Origin: Bacillus alkalisoli
GTDB taxonomy: Bacteria; Bacillota; Bacilli; Bacillales; Bacillaceae_I
DNA length: 64,000 nucleotides
Assembly (NCBI RefSeq): GCF_002797415.1
Contig: NZ_KZ454944.1
Coordinates: 519,745 to 583,744 of the forward strand
Direction of reading: 5' to 3'
Part shown: positions 8,730-17,104 of the stretch, one piece after another
How positions within the stretch are numbered: position 1 is the first letter of the stretch
How the letters are laid out: every line of letters begins with the position of its first letter
Notes under the pieces: model-generated
Database searches by the model: none
Seen by the model: the letters and a program-made list of their open reading frames with translations, nothing else
What the model was told of the DNA's origin: nothing
Position numbers and translations under genes: made by a program

Positions 8730-8869
8730 GTAAAGTCGGGACGGGGTTCGTTTCTCATCATGAAAAATTCCAGGTGCCAGGCACCACCCGAATTTTGTCG
8801 AATGAAAAGCAGGGACGGGGTTCGTTTCCCATCATCTTGATGTGAAATAAACCCGTCCCCATTTTTCAC
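8730..8869. repeat. Nested repeats: GGGACGGGG half-copy, GTGCC element, GGGACGGGG full copy
   Basis: Three units follow directly: GGGACGGGGTTCGTTTCTCA (about 8737-8756), a complete GTGCCAGGCACC element at 8773-8802, and a palindromic GGGACGGGGTTC unit at 8804-8869 ending in CCCGTCCCCATTTTTCAC. The first half-copy lacks its partner arm, as if the GTGCC element had been inserted into, or recombined with, a palindrome. Confidence 0.8.
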
Positions 8870-8937
8870 ATGTTTAAAGCTAGTCTCGAATAATATAGAA
8901 GAGATAAGTCTGTGAGACGAATAGAGGAGGTCATTAT

Positions 8938-10365
8938 ATGAACAACGGAATTTATATAAACGGTAAATATGTGGAGTCTAAAAAAACGTACCCACTCCAC
9001 AACCCACACACAGAACAAATCATCGCCCACATCGCCGATAGCACAGAAGAAGAAATGCAACTTGCCATCGAAGCAGCACACACAGCATTCCAAAAAACGA
9101 AAACTCTCACTTCACTAGAAAGAGCGGAAATTTTGTTCCAAGCAGCAGACATCCTAGAAGCCGAAAAAGAAGAAGTGGCAAACCTCATCACAACAGAAGC
9201 GAGCAAGCCAATTTCCGCCTCACGCCTAGAAGTGGAGCGCTCTATCCAAACACTACGTTTCTCGGCAGAAGAAGCAAAGCGCATCACAGGTGAATACATC
9301 CCATTAGATGCAGCAAAAGGTGGAGCCGGCCGCGATGCCTTCACCATTCACGAACCAATCGGTGTTGTCGGAGCCATCACACCATTCAACTTCCCGCTGA
9401 ACCTCACCGTACACAAAGTCGGTCCAGCTATCGCAGCCGGCAACACGATCGTTATCAAACCATCCGAGCAAACGCCGCTATCAAGCTTCAAGTTAGCAGA
9501 AATCATCACGAGAGCAGGAGCACCGACTGGAACAATTAACGTCGTACCAGGAGACGGCCCAAAATTAGGAAAGGTTTTACTAGACGACGCTAGAGTCGAA
9601 AAAATCTCATTCACAGGTAGCCCTACGGTTGGAAAACTAATCAAACAACAAGCCGGCCTGAAAAAAGTAACACTCGAACTTGGCAGCAACTCCGCGTTGT
9701 ACGTCGACGAAACAGTAGCAGAAGACCTACCATCCATTGTGCAAAAAGCCGTTATTGGAGCTTTTGCATACAACGGGCAAGTTTGCATCAGTACGCAACG
9801 CATATACGTTCACCAAGCGCTTGCCCCACAATTTATCCAAATGTTTGTGGAAGTAACAAAAAAACTACAATATGGCGAGCCAACTGACCCGAGTACAGTA
9901 GTAACAAGCCTAATAAATAAAAAGTCACAAGCTAGAATACTAGAATGGATCGAGGAAGCGATACAAAATGGTGCCACCCTTCTAACTGGCGGTGAAGCAA
10001 AAGATAACGGCATTCTACCAACCGTTTTAACAAATGTAGCAACAGCAGCAAAAGTATCCTGCAACGAAGTTTTCGGCCCAGTCGTCTTCATCAATGTTGT
10101 CGAAAACGCAGAAGAAGCAGTAAGCGAAATGAACAATAGCGACTACGGCCTAAACGCCGGTATCTTCACAAACAACCTAAAACAAGCACTACAACTTGGC
10201 CACCAACTCGAAGTAGGGCAAGTCTTCATCAACGACGTACCAACAACCCGCTTCGACCACATGCCATACGGCGGCTACAAATCATCCGGCTATGGCTACG
10301 AAGGCGTCAAATACGCCATCAAAGAAATGACCAAAATGAAAATGATCAGCCTTAACTACCAATAA
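8938..10365 (+). CDS. NAD(P)-dependent aldehyde dehydrogenase
   Basis: 475 residues, the normal length for the ALDH superfamily. Starts at ATG 8938 after GAGGAGG. Motifs: GAITPFNFPLN, cofactor-binding IVIKPSEQTP, FTGSPTVGK, general-base Glu in LELGSNS (about residue 246) and catalytic Cys in GQVCIS (about residue 283); the C-terminal GGYKSSGYG is also typical. It oxidises an aldehyde to the acid in the cytoplasm. The sequence resembles the lactaldehyde/phosphonoacetaldehyde-type branch, but no substrate or symbol can be given safely. It stands alone between repeats. Codons end strongly in A or C throughout, unlike most genes here. Confidence 0.93.
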   Translation: MNNGIYINGKYVESKKTYPLHNPHTEQIIAHIADSTEEEMQLAIEAAHTAFQKTKTLTSLERAEILFQAADILEAEKEEVANLITTEASKPISASRLEVERSIQTLRFSAEEAKRITGEYIPLDAAKGGAGRDAFTIHEPIGVVGAITPFNFPLNLTVHKVGPAIAAGNTIVIKPSEQTPLSSFKLAEIITRAGAPTGTINVVPGDGPKLGKVLLDDARVEKISFTGSPTVGKLIKQQAGLKKVTLELGSNSALYVDETVAEDLPSIVQKAVIGAFAYNGQVCISTQRIYVHQALAPQFIQMFVEVTKKLQYGEPTDPSTVVTSLINKKSQARILEWIEEAIQNGATLLTGGEAKDNGILPTVLTNVATAAKVSCNEVFGPVVFINVVENAEEAVSEMNNSDYGLNAGIFTNNLKQALQLGHQLEVGQVFINDVPTTRFDHMPYGGYKSSGYGYEGVKYAIKEMTKMKMISLNYQ

Positions 10366-10385
10366 ACCCCATGTGCCTAACCCCA

Positions 10386-10415
10386 AGTGCCAGGCACCAC
10401 CCGAAGTTTGTCGAA
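10386..10415 (+). repeat. GTGCCAGGCACC element
   Basis: AGTGCCAGGCACCACCCGAA then GTTTGTCGAA, 20 bp after the aldehyde dehydrogenase stop. Confidence 0.88.
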
Positions 10416-10520
10416 CGATTTTTCAGTAGTAGCTGCTGTTCTCAATAACGTTCGACAGAATCCAAAATTCTACTTCTCTATAATAGAATGGTAACTAGAT
10501 TAATAGAGGAGGAAAAAGAT

Positions 10521-11270
10521 TTGAATTACATTTTTCGTACCATTATTTTATTAATAGTAGCCAGTTTAGTTTTAGCTACGCCCGCCTTTGCAAAAAACGA
10601 CAACGCTAAAAAGTCATTAGTAGCGCTTGGAGACTCCATTCCGTTCGGATACAACTTAGGAGAAGACAACTTCGAGCCTTCTAAATTCGCCTTTCCGTAT
10701 CTTATGGGAGATGCAGCAGACCTAAGGGTAAGAAACTTAGCAATCCCTGGTTGGAGAACAGACCACCTATTACCAACCATCTAACACGACGAAAAATACC
10801 GTCAAGCGATTCGGCATGCTGATTATATTACACTAAATATTGGTAGTAATGATTTATTGCAAGTGTTAGGGGCAGCACAAGCGTGTGGTCCGTTTATTGG
10901 ACTATGTATAAATGAAGGTCTCCAAAACAGTCTGATGTTAAGTAATTTAAACTCTATTTTAGTTGAAATACGAAGCCTTACAGATGCACCTGTGGTCGTA
11001 TACGATGTTTACAATCCTTTTCAAGATAATGCCCCGTTACATGCGTTAGCGGTAGGGATACTACCTCTAGTTAATGGTGGAATTTATGCTACTGCATTCC
11101 AACATGAAAACATAAAAATAGCTTATGCTAACGCGGCCTACGGTTCTAACCAAGCAGAATTCGTTCGCCTCAACGACATCCACCCAACTATTGCTGGCCA
11201 ACAAAAATTAGCCGAAATTGGACTACAAGCACTTGGTCTCTCACATTCAACAAAAAAACAAAAAAAATAA
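10521..11270 (+). pseudogene. Secreted SGNH/GDSL hydrolase interrupted by one nonsense codon
   Basis: One reading frame from TTG 10521 (after GAGGAGG) to 11270, broken only by TAA at 10782-10784. Both halves are in the same frame, and between them the frame reads HDEKYRQAIRHADYITL without another stop. Signal peptide ending ATPAFA, then block I GDSIPFG with the nucleophile Ser, LNIGSNDLL as block III, and DIHPTIAGQ with the catalytic Asp/His near the end. A complete enzyme would be a secreted esterase/lipase of about 250 residues. One substitution such as CAA to TAA explains the break. It could also be a sequencing error; otherwise recent loss. Confidence 0.85.
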
Positions 11271-11275
11271 AAAAC

Positions 11276-11337
11276 TAGACCAGATTTCACAGTGGCATTG
11301 AACACACACCACTAGAAATCTGGTCTTACATTTTTTT
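11276..11337 (+). terminator. Terminator after the SGNH pseudogene
   Basis: Stem AGACCAGATTTC with GAAATCTGGTCT, an inner CAGTGG/CCACT pairing, then a run of T. Confidence 0.85.
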
Positions 11338-11340
11338 CTA

Positions 11341-11399
11341 GGTGCCTGGCACTTTTGCACAAATGCAAAAGTGCCAGGTATCACCCGAAATTTGTCGAA
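11341..11399 (+). repeat. GTGCCAGGCACC element with long hairpin
   Basis: GGTGCCTGGCACTTTTGCA pairs with TGCAAAAGTGCCAGG further on, and the usual CACCCGAAATTTGTCGAA tail follows. This copy is two inverted GTGCC cores around a short loop. Confidence 0.85.
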
Positions 11400-11481
11400 T
11401 AATTTTATTGCAACTTTTTCTTCCTTTATTCGTATTACTTTACATACAATTGTAACGGAGAGTTAAAAGGGGGAATGTGGC

Positions 11482-14013
11482 GTGAAGGTTCGCAGAATTA
11501 GCATCATTTTTACTAGTTTACTTGTATTATTTTTATTTTTACCTATAAATGCTTCTGCCGAAGTGGTAGTGGACGATAATGGAGGCTTCTTTTCGCAAGC
11601 AGAAATAAGTGAACTTCAATCCACTTTCGCCAATTCCGAGTTCCGCTATTACGTCAGAACGATAGATAGCTTGAACGGAAAACCCATTGCATCAGAAGCA
11701 GACAGACTTTTCGATGAAATGAAATCGAGCGGCTATGATGCGACCGTCCTTATTTCTGTTGGCGACGGCGAAATATACATGAACGTAGACAAACTAACGA
11801 AGATCGATAGAGCGATCCAACTAATGGGCGGGTCCGACGCAATCGGTAGATTAATAGACGAAAGGTTCATGGTCTCAGCAGGCGAAGGCCGGTTTGGTGA
11901 GGGAATGATCAACCTTTTCGGCAAAGTCGAACAGCTTTCAAAAGAAGTTGGGACAGGTGGAAGAGTTCCTCCTACAGAACCTAACCAACCAGCGACCCCA
12001 ACGCCTGCACCAACCCAAAACAGCGGCAGCTCATCTATTGCCCTGTTAGTTATACTTATTGTCATCACGGCAATCTCCATCATCGGCCGTTTTATCTATT
12101 TAATCAATAAGCGAAAGCAAATAACGAACCTTGTTCAAACTTTGCACGCAAAACAAAAAGCTCTGCTTGGAAATATACTCGATCCATTTAATCAAGCAAG
12201 CGATAAGCAAAAACTGAGCAGAGGCACAACACAAGCGGAATTTCGCCAACTCTACGACCGACTGGCTCAATTTTTAACAGAAGCAAAAGAAAGCGAAGTC
12301 ACACTAGAACGCCTCCTTTCCAACGCGCAAAACGAAAAATTATTCAAACATTTTTTCGGGTTCGCACAAGTGGAGTCGAAGTGGAAAAAAGAAATTGCCG
12401 CTTTAGAAGACAATTACAACAACCAAGAAGCAAACTTTCAGCAGGTAAATGAGCAAGTGCAACGCTTAACGGCAAAAGAAATGCACACGAACCGAAAATT
12501 AAAAGAATTCACCGAAACGCTCGCACAATGTTCGCGTACGGTGGAAAAATTCAGATTAGAGCACCGACACTCGTTCACTGCTCTTTTGGAAAAAATGGAA
12601 GGCGCAAATAGTAGATTGAAGCGAGCGGTAGCGTTAGACGACGCGTTCGATTTTTCAGCGGCCCATGCCATACTGCCGGAAGTTAGCGAAAGTGTCGAGG
12701 ACTTGCGCTCAGACGTGAAGCTGCTCGGGGAGTTACTAGAAGAAGGAGAAACGCTCGAGCCGATGATTTTGGAAACGGAACGAGAGCTGAAAACTTTGGT
12801 GTCCCAACAAAACTTACTGTTAGTCGACGAAGATTATGCTTCTTTGATCTTGAAGGCTCGTGACGTGTTAAAAGCATTTTTGGCGGAGTTACAAGTTGGA
12901 AATGTGAAGCGTGCCGACCAAAGTCGAGTGGCGATTGTTGAGTTGTTAGCGGATGCGAAGAGAAGAGTGGGTGCGCTAATTCAATACCGCGATGAATCCC
13001 GGAAGCGTGTTTTGGCGGTGTCAGAGGAACTGCCAGCTTATAAAGGGTTAGATGGTAAGTTTGGGGCAGAGCGAACGAGGCTTAATAGTGGCTATGCGGA
13101 AGTGTTGTGGAGCCATTTGGAAGCGGATTTTGTTACGATGAAAGATTTCGTGGAAGAAATAGATAAGAAGATTGTAGTAGTAACAGAGGCATTGAATCCC
13201 GATGTACAGCAATACAAGAAAGCAAATGAAGTAACAGTGGCCATGTTGGCAGAACTTGCGAAAGTGCGCGAATTGTTCGAAGCGTGCTTTACAGCGTTTG
13301 ATCAGTTGGAGAAAAAACGTGGTTCTGTTACAGAATCGGTGGAATCTGCTTTGAAGCGGGTTGCCGATTTAGATAAGAAAGTTTCACAGCATAAACTGCC
13401 AGTAGATTTGTTTGTAATTAGTAGATTACTGGAGGATTTGAAGTTTTTACGGGAAGAAGTGGATCGTAAGCCAGTTCATCTACAATTAGTTACGGATAAA
13501 GCTGTGCTTGCGGAGAAGCAGTTAGCTCAGTTGGAAGTGCAAGCAGATAGTTTATTAGAGGAAAAACGAAAAGTCGAGCGCGAGTGGCAAGATTTGCAAC
13601 ACTCGTACCGAAACATTGATAGGAGACTTGGCTTAAGGTTGTTAATGTCCAACTATAAATCTCGTTTTGGGGCGTGTGAAGCGCAAATTGCTCGTTTAAT
13701 TGACGAAGGTAAATATGCTGATGCGCGTGGAGAAATTGCGATAGGCAGGCGGATTGTCGATGAAATGGTCGCTGAAGAGCGTCGGATTCGCGCCGAAGAA
13801 CAAAGACGTGCTGCAGCAGCCGCGGCCGCAGCAGCTGCCCGAAACCGTAATAACGGTGGAGGCGGTTTTGGTGGAGGTTCTGGCGGTGGATTTGGAGGCG
13901 GCTTCGGCGGAGGCGGTGGTTCACGCGGAGGTGGCGGAAGTTTCGGCGGTGGATCTCGAGGCGGCGGAGGAAGCTTCGGTGGCGGTTCACGCGGAGGCGG
14001 ACGGAAGTTTTAG
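11482..14013 (+). CDS. TPM-domain membrane protein with long coiled coil and Gly-rich tail
   Basis: 843 residues from GTG 11482, after AAAGGGGG. Signal peptide (about 1-26), then an extracytoplasmic TPM domain (TLP18.3/Psb32/MOLO-1; about 28-155, beginning VVVDDNGGFFSQAEISELQ), a Pro/Thr linker, one membrane helix (about 184-206), about 560 residues of coiled coil, a run of nine Ala, and a Gly/Ser/Phe/Arg tail (787-843). The order TPM, helix, coiled coil resembles B. subtilis YdjH, which is encoded beside the PspA homologue YdjF. Here pspA follows convergently at 14474, so a role in membrane-stress response is likely. The third-codon base changes from A/C-rich to G/T-rich near nt 12880 without a frame change. 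Confidence 0.85.
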   Translation: MKVRRISIIFTSLLVLFLFLPINASAEVVVDDNGGFFSQAEISELQSTFANSEFRYYVRTIDSLNGKPIASEADRLFDEMKSSGYDATVLISVGDGEIYMNVDKLTKIDRAIQLMGGSDAIGRLIDERFMVSAGEGRFGEGMINLFGKVEQLSKEVGTGGRVPPTEPNQPATPTPAPTQNSGSSSIALLVILIVITAISIIGRFIYLINKRKQITNLVQTLHAKQKALLGNILDPFNQASDKQKLSRGTTQAEFRQLYDRLAQFLTEAKESEVTLERLLSNAQNEKLFKHFFGFAQVESKWKKEIAALEDNYNNQEANFQQVNEQVQRLTAKEMHTNRKLKEFTETLAQCSRTVEKFRLEHRHSFTALLEKMEGANSRLKRAVALDDAFDFSAAHAILPEVSESVEDLRSDVKLLGELLEEGETLEPMILETERELKTLVSQQNLLLVDEDYASLILKARDVLKAFLAELQVGNVKRADQSRVAIVELLADAKRRVGALIQYRDESRKRVLAVSEELPAYKGLDGKFGAERTRLNSGYAEVLWSHLEADFVTMKDFVEEIDKKIVVVTEALNPDVQQYKKANEVTVAMLAELAKVRELFEACFTAFDQLEKKRGSVTESVESALKRVADLDKKVSQHKLPVDLFVISRLLEDLKFLREEVDRKPVHLQLVTDKAVLAEKQLAQLEVQADSLLEEKRKVEREWQDLQHSYRNIDRRLGLRLLMSNYKSRFGACEAQIARLIDEGKYADARGEIAIGRRIVDEMVAEERRIRAEEQRRAAAAAAAAAARNRNNGGGGFGGGSGGGFGGGFGGGGGSRGGGGSFGGGSRGGGGSFGGGSRGGGRKF

Positions 14014-14036
14014 GGCTAGTTTGAATGATTGTGAAG

Positions 14037-14079
14037 CACTTCTCTATCTATGAAATTTGTAGATAGGGGAGTGTTTTTT
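14037..14079 (+). terminator. Terminator of the TPM-domain gene
   Basis: Stem CACTTCTCTATCTA with TAGATAGGGGAGTG, 9-base loop, then TTTTTT. Confidence 0.9.
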
Positions 14080-14180
14080 GCTTTGTAGGGGATGTTTTCA
14101 TTCTGGATTTGTCCGATTAGGTGAATTTCGGTGAGAAAGGTTGATTGGCTGGGTGTGAATTTTTGGTGGGGAGGAGGTTT

Positions 14181-14358
14181 ATCGGCGAAAATTGACAGTT
14201 TATCGGCGAAAATGCGGGTTCAATCGGCGAAAACCGGCAATTTATCGGCGAAAATGAGGAAACAATCGGCGACCATAATAGCCAATCGGCGAAAACAGAC
14301 TTCAATCAGCGAAACTAATAAATTATCAGCGAAAGCGTGCTTCTATCAGCGAACGAGC
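14181..14358 (+). repeat. Phased TCGGCGAAAA array 1 (nine units)
   Basis: ATCGGCG/ATCAGCG cores start at 14181, 14202, 14223, 14244, 14265, 14285, 14305, 14325 and 14345, giving four spacings of exactly 21 bp and then four of exactly 20 bp. The first units read ATCGGCGAAAA and the last three read ATCAGCGAA. The sequence between cores is unrelated. It lies between the convergent TPM and pspA genes and does not look coding. Confidence 0.92.
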
Positions 14359-14473
14359 GAGAGGACAAATAATCCAACACTAAACGCAATCTAACAACGA
14401 GCAAAAACAACCTCAAAAAAAGCAATAAACAAGGGCAGATCACCGCCCACGTTAATTGCTCCAATCAAATCTA

Positions 14474-15142
14474 TTATTTCTTTTCTAACTTCGCCTTCAA
14501 CGCCGCTAACTCATCATCCACCGAACTCGTGCGGTCTAACAGGGCTAACTCGTCATCTAACGATTTGTTCGCACTACGTAACTCTTCCGAAGCCTCCGCT
14601 TGTGCTTCATGATGCATTACCTTTTCTTCCATGCGCTCAAATCCAGCTTTTGCGCCAGTTCCGACTCCAGACATTGTACGGTTTACTTTGGCACGCGCCT
14701 TCGCACTTTCCGAACGAGCTTTCAACGAATCTTTCTTCATCTTCATGTCACGTAACTCGTCTTTCATTTCACGCAACTTTTCTTTTAATTCTTCCGATAG
14801 CTTTGTAGCTTCTTCTACTAGTAGATCCAAAGACTGAGCTTGTGCTTGCTGCTTGTTTTTATCCTCTAACACACGGCGAGCTAAATCTTCATCACCAGAT
14901 TGCAACGCTTTAATCGCTTGCTCTTCGCGTTTAGCAACAAGGTCTGCAGCCTCTGCGTATTGCTTAGACAAAATTTTCTCGTTTGCAATTTGCTTTGCTA
15001 CAGCTGCTTCGACATCTGCAATATCCTTTTCCATATCTAAAATAAACTGATCCAACATTTTCCCTGGATCCTCAGCCTTATTTAATAATGCATTCAACTC
15101 AGAAGAAACAACAGTACGAACACGATTGAAAAAACGAAACAT
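14474..15142 (-). CDS. pspA: PspA/IM30 family membrane-stress protein
   Basis: 222 residues from the ATG at 15142, placed by AGGAGGG just upstream; the open frame to 15196 is leader. The family opening MFRFFNRVRTVVSSELNALL is followed by AEDPGKMLDQFILDMEKDI and then continuous alpha-helical coiled coil rich in Lys/Glu/Ala to the end. PspA/Vipp1 proteins are cytoplasmic ESCRT-III-like proteins that coat and stabilise damaged membranes. It faces the TPM-domain protein at 11482, a partner type also found near pspA in B. subtilis. Confidence 0.93.
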   Translation of the reverse strand: MFRFFNRVRTVVSSELNALLNKAEDPGKMLDQFILDMEKDIADVEAAVAKQIANEKILSKQYAEAADLVAKREEQAIKALQSGDEDLARRVLEDKNKQQAQAQSLDLLVEEATKLSEELKEKLREMKDELRDMKMKKDSLKARSESAKARAKVNRTMSGVGTGAKAGFERMEEKVMHHEAQAEASEELRSANKSLDDELALLDRTSSVDDELAALKAKLEKK

Positions 15143-15247
15143 CCCAATCCCTCCTATAATAAAAGAAATGTAATTATTCCCATCATAACACAACACTATA
15201 ATGCAATGGTCTAATCAATATTACGTACCAAAAACAAAAAAGTTTCA

Positions 15248-15305
15248 AAAGATTTACAGGTGCCAAAGATTTACAGGTGCCAGGCACCACCCGAAATTTG
15301 TCGAA
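15248..15305 (+). repeat. GTGCCAGGCACC element with a 17-bp tandem duplication
   Basis: AAAGATTTACAGGTGCC occurs twice in a row (15248 and 15265), and the second copy continues into the complete element (15276-15305). The duplication looks like slippage or repeated insertion at the element's left edge. Confidence 0.8.
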
Positions 15306-15323
15306 TGAATTTTCTAAATTGTG

Positions 15324-15352
15324 TTGACATTTTGCCTTTACCGAATTAAAGT
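15324..15352 (+). promoter_or_regulatory. Promoter of the S-box transcript
   Basis: TTGACA at 15324-15329, a 17-bp spacer and TAAAGT at 15347-15352, about 30 bp before the riboswitch. Confidence 0.7.
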
Positions 15353-15382
15353 AGTAAATATGAAATTCAACTTAATACTTGA

Positions 15383-15556
15383 TCTCTTATCAAGAGAGGC
15401 GGAGGGACTGGCCCTATGATGCCCGGCAACCGTTCCATTTTTACTTGGAATTGGTGCTAAATCCTGCAAAGCGACTTTACTAGTCGTTTTGGAAGATGAG
15501 AGAGGAAGTTCGGATATTGTCTGCCGTATGAACCTCTCTTTTTAGAGAGGTTTTTT
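15383..15556 (+). promoter_or_regulatory. SAM-I (S-box) riboswitch with terminator
   Basis: The aptamer (about 15383-15505) carries the S-box landmarks in order: CTTATCAAGAGAGGCGGAGG, GACTGGCCC, ATGATGCCCGGCAACC, GGTGCTAAATCC and a closing GATGAGAG that pairs with the 5' CTCTTATC. The expression platform follows: AACCTCTC...GAGAGGTTTTTTC (15531-15556) is an intrinsic terminator, and AGAGAGG at the 3' side of P1 can pair with its CCTCTCT as antiterminator. When SAM is abundant the terminator forms. It controls the ABC-transporter gene at 15664 and probably the two after it, linking them to methionine or sulfur status. Confidence 0.96.
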
Positions 15557-15663
15557 CTTTGTTCAAAAAACCTCTCAAATTTCGTGGTGGGATTGGAGGA
15601 AACATTCTAAAACAACTGAGTCAGTATTAAGACAGTAAACTACTTAATTAGGAGGAAACAAAA

Positions 15664-16776
15664 ATGAAAAAATCAATATGGAAAGCCGCAATAACAACAA
15701 CCCTAGCTTTTTCTTTATTGTTAACAGGATGTAATTCAAGCAAAAGCTCATCTAACCAATCGAATAACGTATCTTTTGAGAATGTCCCAGAACGCTTTGC
15801 TACAGGGGATGGAGCAAAGATCAAGGTAATAAGAAAAATTGGAGGGGATGACCATACCGCTCAATTTCTTGCAGGAGCGAAAGAAGAGGGCGAATCGCTA
15901 GGCTTTGAGGTGGAAGTTTTCACAGCGAACGGTGATACAGCAAAATTTCACGATGCAATTGAACAAGCATTAAATCAAGATTTTGATGGCTTTATTATTT
16001 CTCACGGTGACGACGCTGCAACAGTCGATGCGGTGAAAAAGTTAGTTGATAACGGAAAGAGCGTCGTGACGTTTGATTCAAACCCAGACTTGGCTTCTAT
16101 CGAAGGTGTCACATTAACATCTCAAGATGATGAAGCACTGGCAAGTCTTGCGCTCGATCAGTTAGTAGCGGACTTCAATGGAGAGGCGAACATCGTGTAC
16201 TTATGGGTAGACGGATTCCCTCCAATGGTAAGACGTAATAATGTGTATACACAAGTACTAGCGGAAAATTCAGGATTGAAGGAAGTTGAGCGCTTCGGTG
16301 TAGCGGCAGCCGATACATCCGTTCAAACGCAAAATGCAGTAGCCGCGATGTTAAACAAACATCCGAAAGGCTCCATTGATGCAATCTTTGCAACGTGGGA
16401 TGCGTTTGCAATTGGGGCAGCTCGTGCAATTCGCGAAGCAGGCCGCGATGAGATAAAAATATACGGAATTGATGTTTCCAATGCAGATTTACAAGAAATC
16501 CAGTCAGAAGGAAGCTCGTGGAAATATACTGCGGCTGTTGATCCAAAAACAATTGGCGCAGTTAACTTAAGAATTTTAGCAAAAAAATTAGCTGGAGAAG
16601 AAACGCCACAGCATTTTGATCTAGATGCAGCATTAATTTCTCAAGATGAGCTTCGTGAAGCAAGCGAGCCAGTCAACATGGTGAATTTGAACAACATTGT
16701 GGAAGGATGGGGGACGTCCACAGTGTTTGAAGAAGATTGGATGAAAGTTTTGAAGGAACATTACAAGAAAAAGTAG
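15664..16776 (+). CDS. Sugar-type ABC transporter substrate-binding lipoprotein, S-box regulated
   Basis: 370 residues; ATG follows AGGAGG. Lipoprotein signal with lipobox LLTGC, then a periplasmic-binding-protein type 1 fold (RbsB-like): AQFLAGAKEEGESLGFEV, a GFIISHGDDAATV hinge region, SVVTFDSNPD and AIFATWDAFAIGAARAI. It captures the ligand outside the membrane for the ATPase at 17105 and the permease at 18621. Known RbsB-type ligands are pentoses, AI-2 and similar. SAM-riboswitch control points to a methionine-cycle sugar such as methylthioribose; that substrate is inference. Confidence 0.9.
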   Translation: MKKSIWKAAITTTLAFSLLLTGCNSSKSSSNQSNNVSFENVPERFATGDGAKIKVIRKIGGDDHTAQFLAGAKEEGESLGFEVEVFTANGDTAKFHDAIEQALNQDFDGFIISHGDDAATVDAVKKLVDNGKSVVTFDSNPDLASIEGVTLTSQDDEALASLALDQLVADFNGEANIVYLWVDGFPPMVRRNNVYTQVLAENSGLKEVERFGVAAADTSVQTQNAVAAMLNKHPKGSIDAIFATWDAFAIGAARAIREAGRDEIKIYGIDVSNADLQEIQSEGSSWKYTAAVDPKTIGAVNLRILAKKLAGEETPQHFDLDAALISQDELREASEPVNMVNLNNIVEGWGTSTVFEEDWMKVLKEHYKKK

Positions 16777-16843
16777 ATGGAAGATAGTGAGATTACTAGT
16801 TTAATGTGAAATTGTAGAAGCGATTGACGATGATTTGTGGTCA

Positions 16844-16999
16844 ATCGGCGAAAAATGGGATTTTACCGGCGAAAATGAGGAGTTAATCGGCGAAAATTAA
16901 CCTTCAATCGGCGAAAATGGGCCATCAATCAGCGAGTGCATTGCTCCAATCGGCGAAACACCCATGATATCAGCGAAATACCTTTGTTATCAGCGGAAG
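16844..16999 (+). repeat. Phased TCGGCGAAAA array 2 (eight units)
   Basis: Cores start at 16844, 16865, 16886, 16907, 16928, 16949, 16969 and 16989: five spacings of 21 bp, then two of 20 bp. As in array 1, early units are mostly ATCGGCGAAAA (one ACCGGCG) and the last two are ATCAGCG. The array lies inside the ABC-transporter operon, between binding protein and ATPase. Confidence 0.92.
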
Positions 17000-17010
17000 T
17001 AAAATAATCC

Positions 17011-17075
17011 CAGGTGCCTGGCACTGTTGGAACAACGCAAAAAAGTTGCGCCAACAAAACAGTGCCTGGCACCTG
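17011..17075. repeat. Inverted pair of GTGCC cores forming a long hairpin
   Basis: CAGGTGCCTGGCACTGTTGG pairs with CCAACAAAACAGTGCC...CACCTG around an inner GCGCAAC/GTTGCG-like stem. It ends 29 bp before the ATPase start and could lower expression of the distal genes or stabilise an mRNA end. Confidence 0.85.
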
Positions 17076-17104
17076 TAACAATCCTGTAAAGGAGGGGAAA
17101 CAAA

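Noticed and set aside
14131-14394. 87-residue plus-strand frame with repeated SAK segments
   Set aside because: The 21-bp period makes the frame repeat by chance; unit spacing changes to 20 bp and breaks the pattern, and there is no good coding context.
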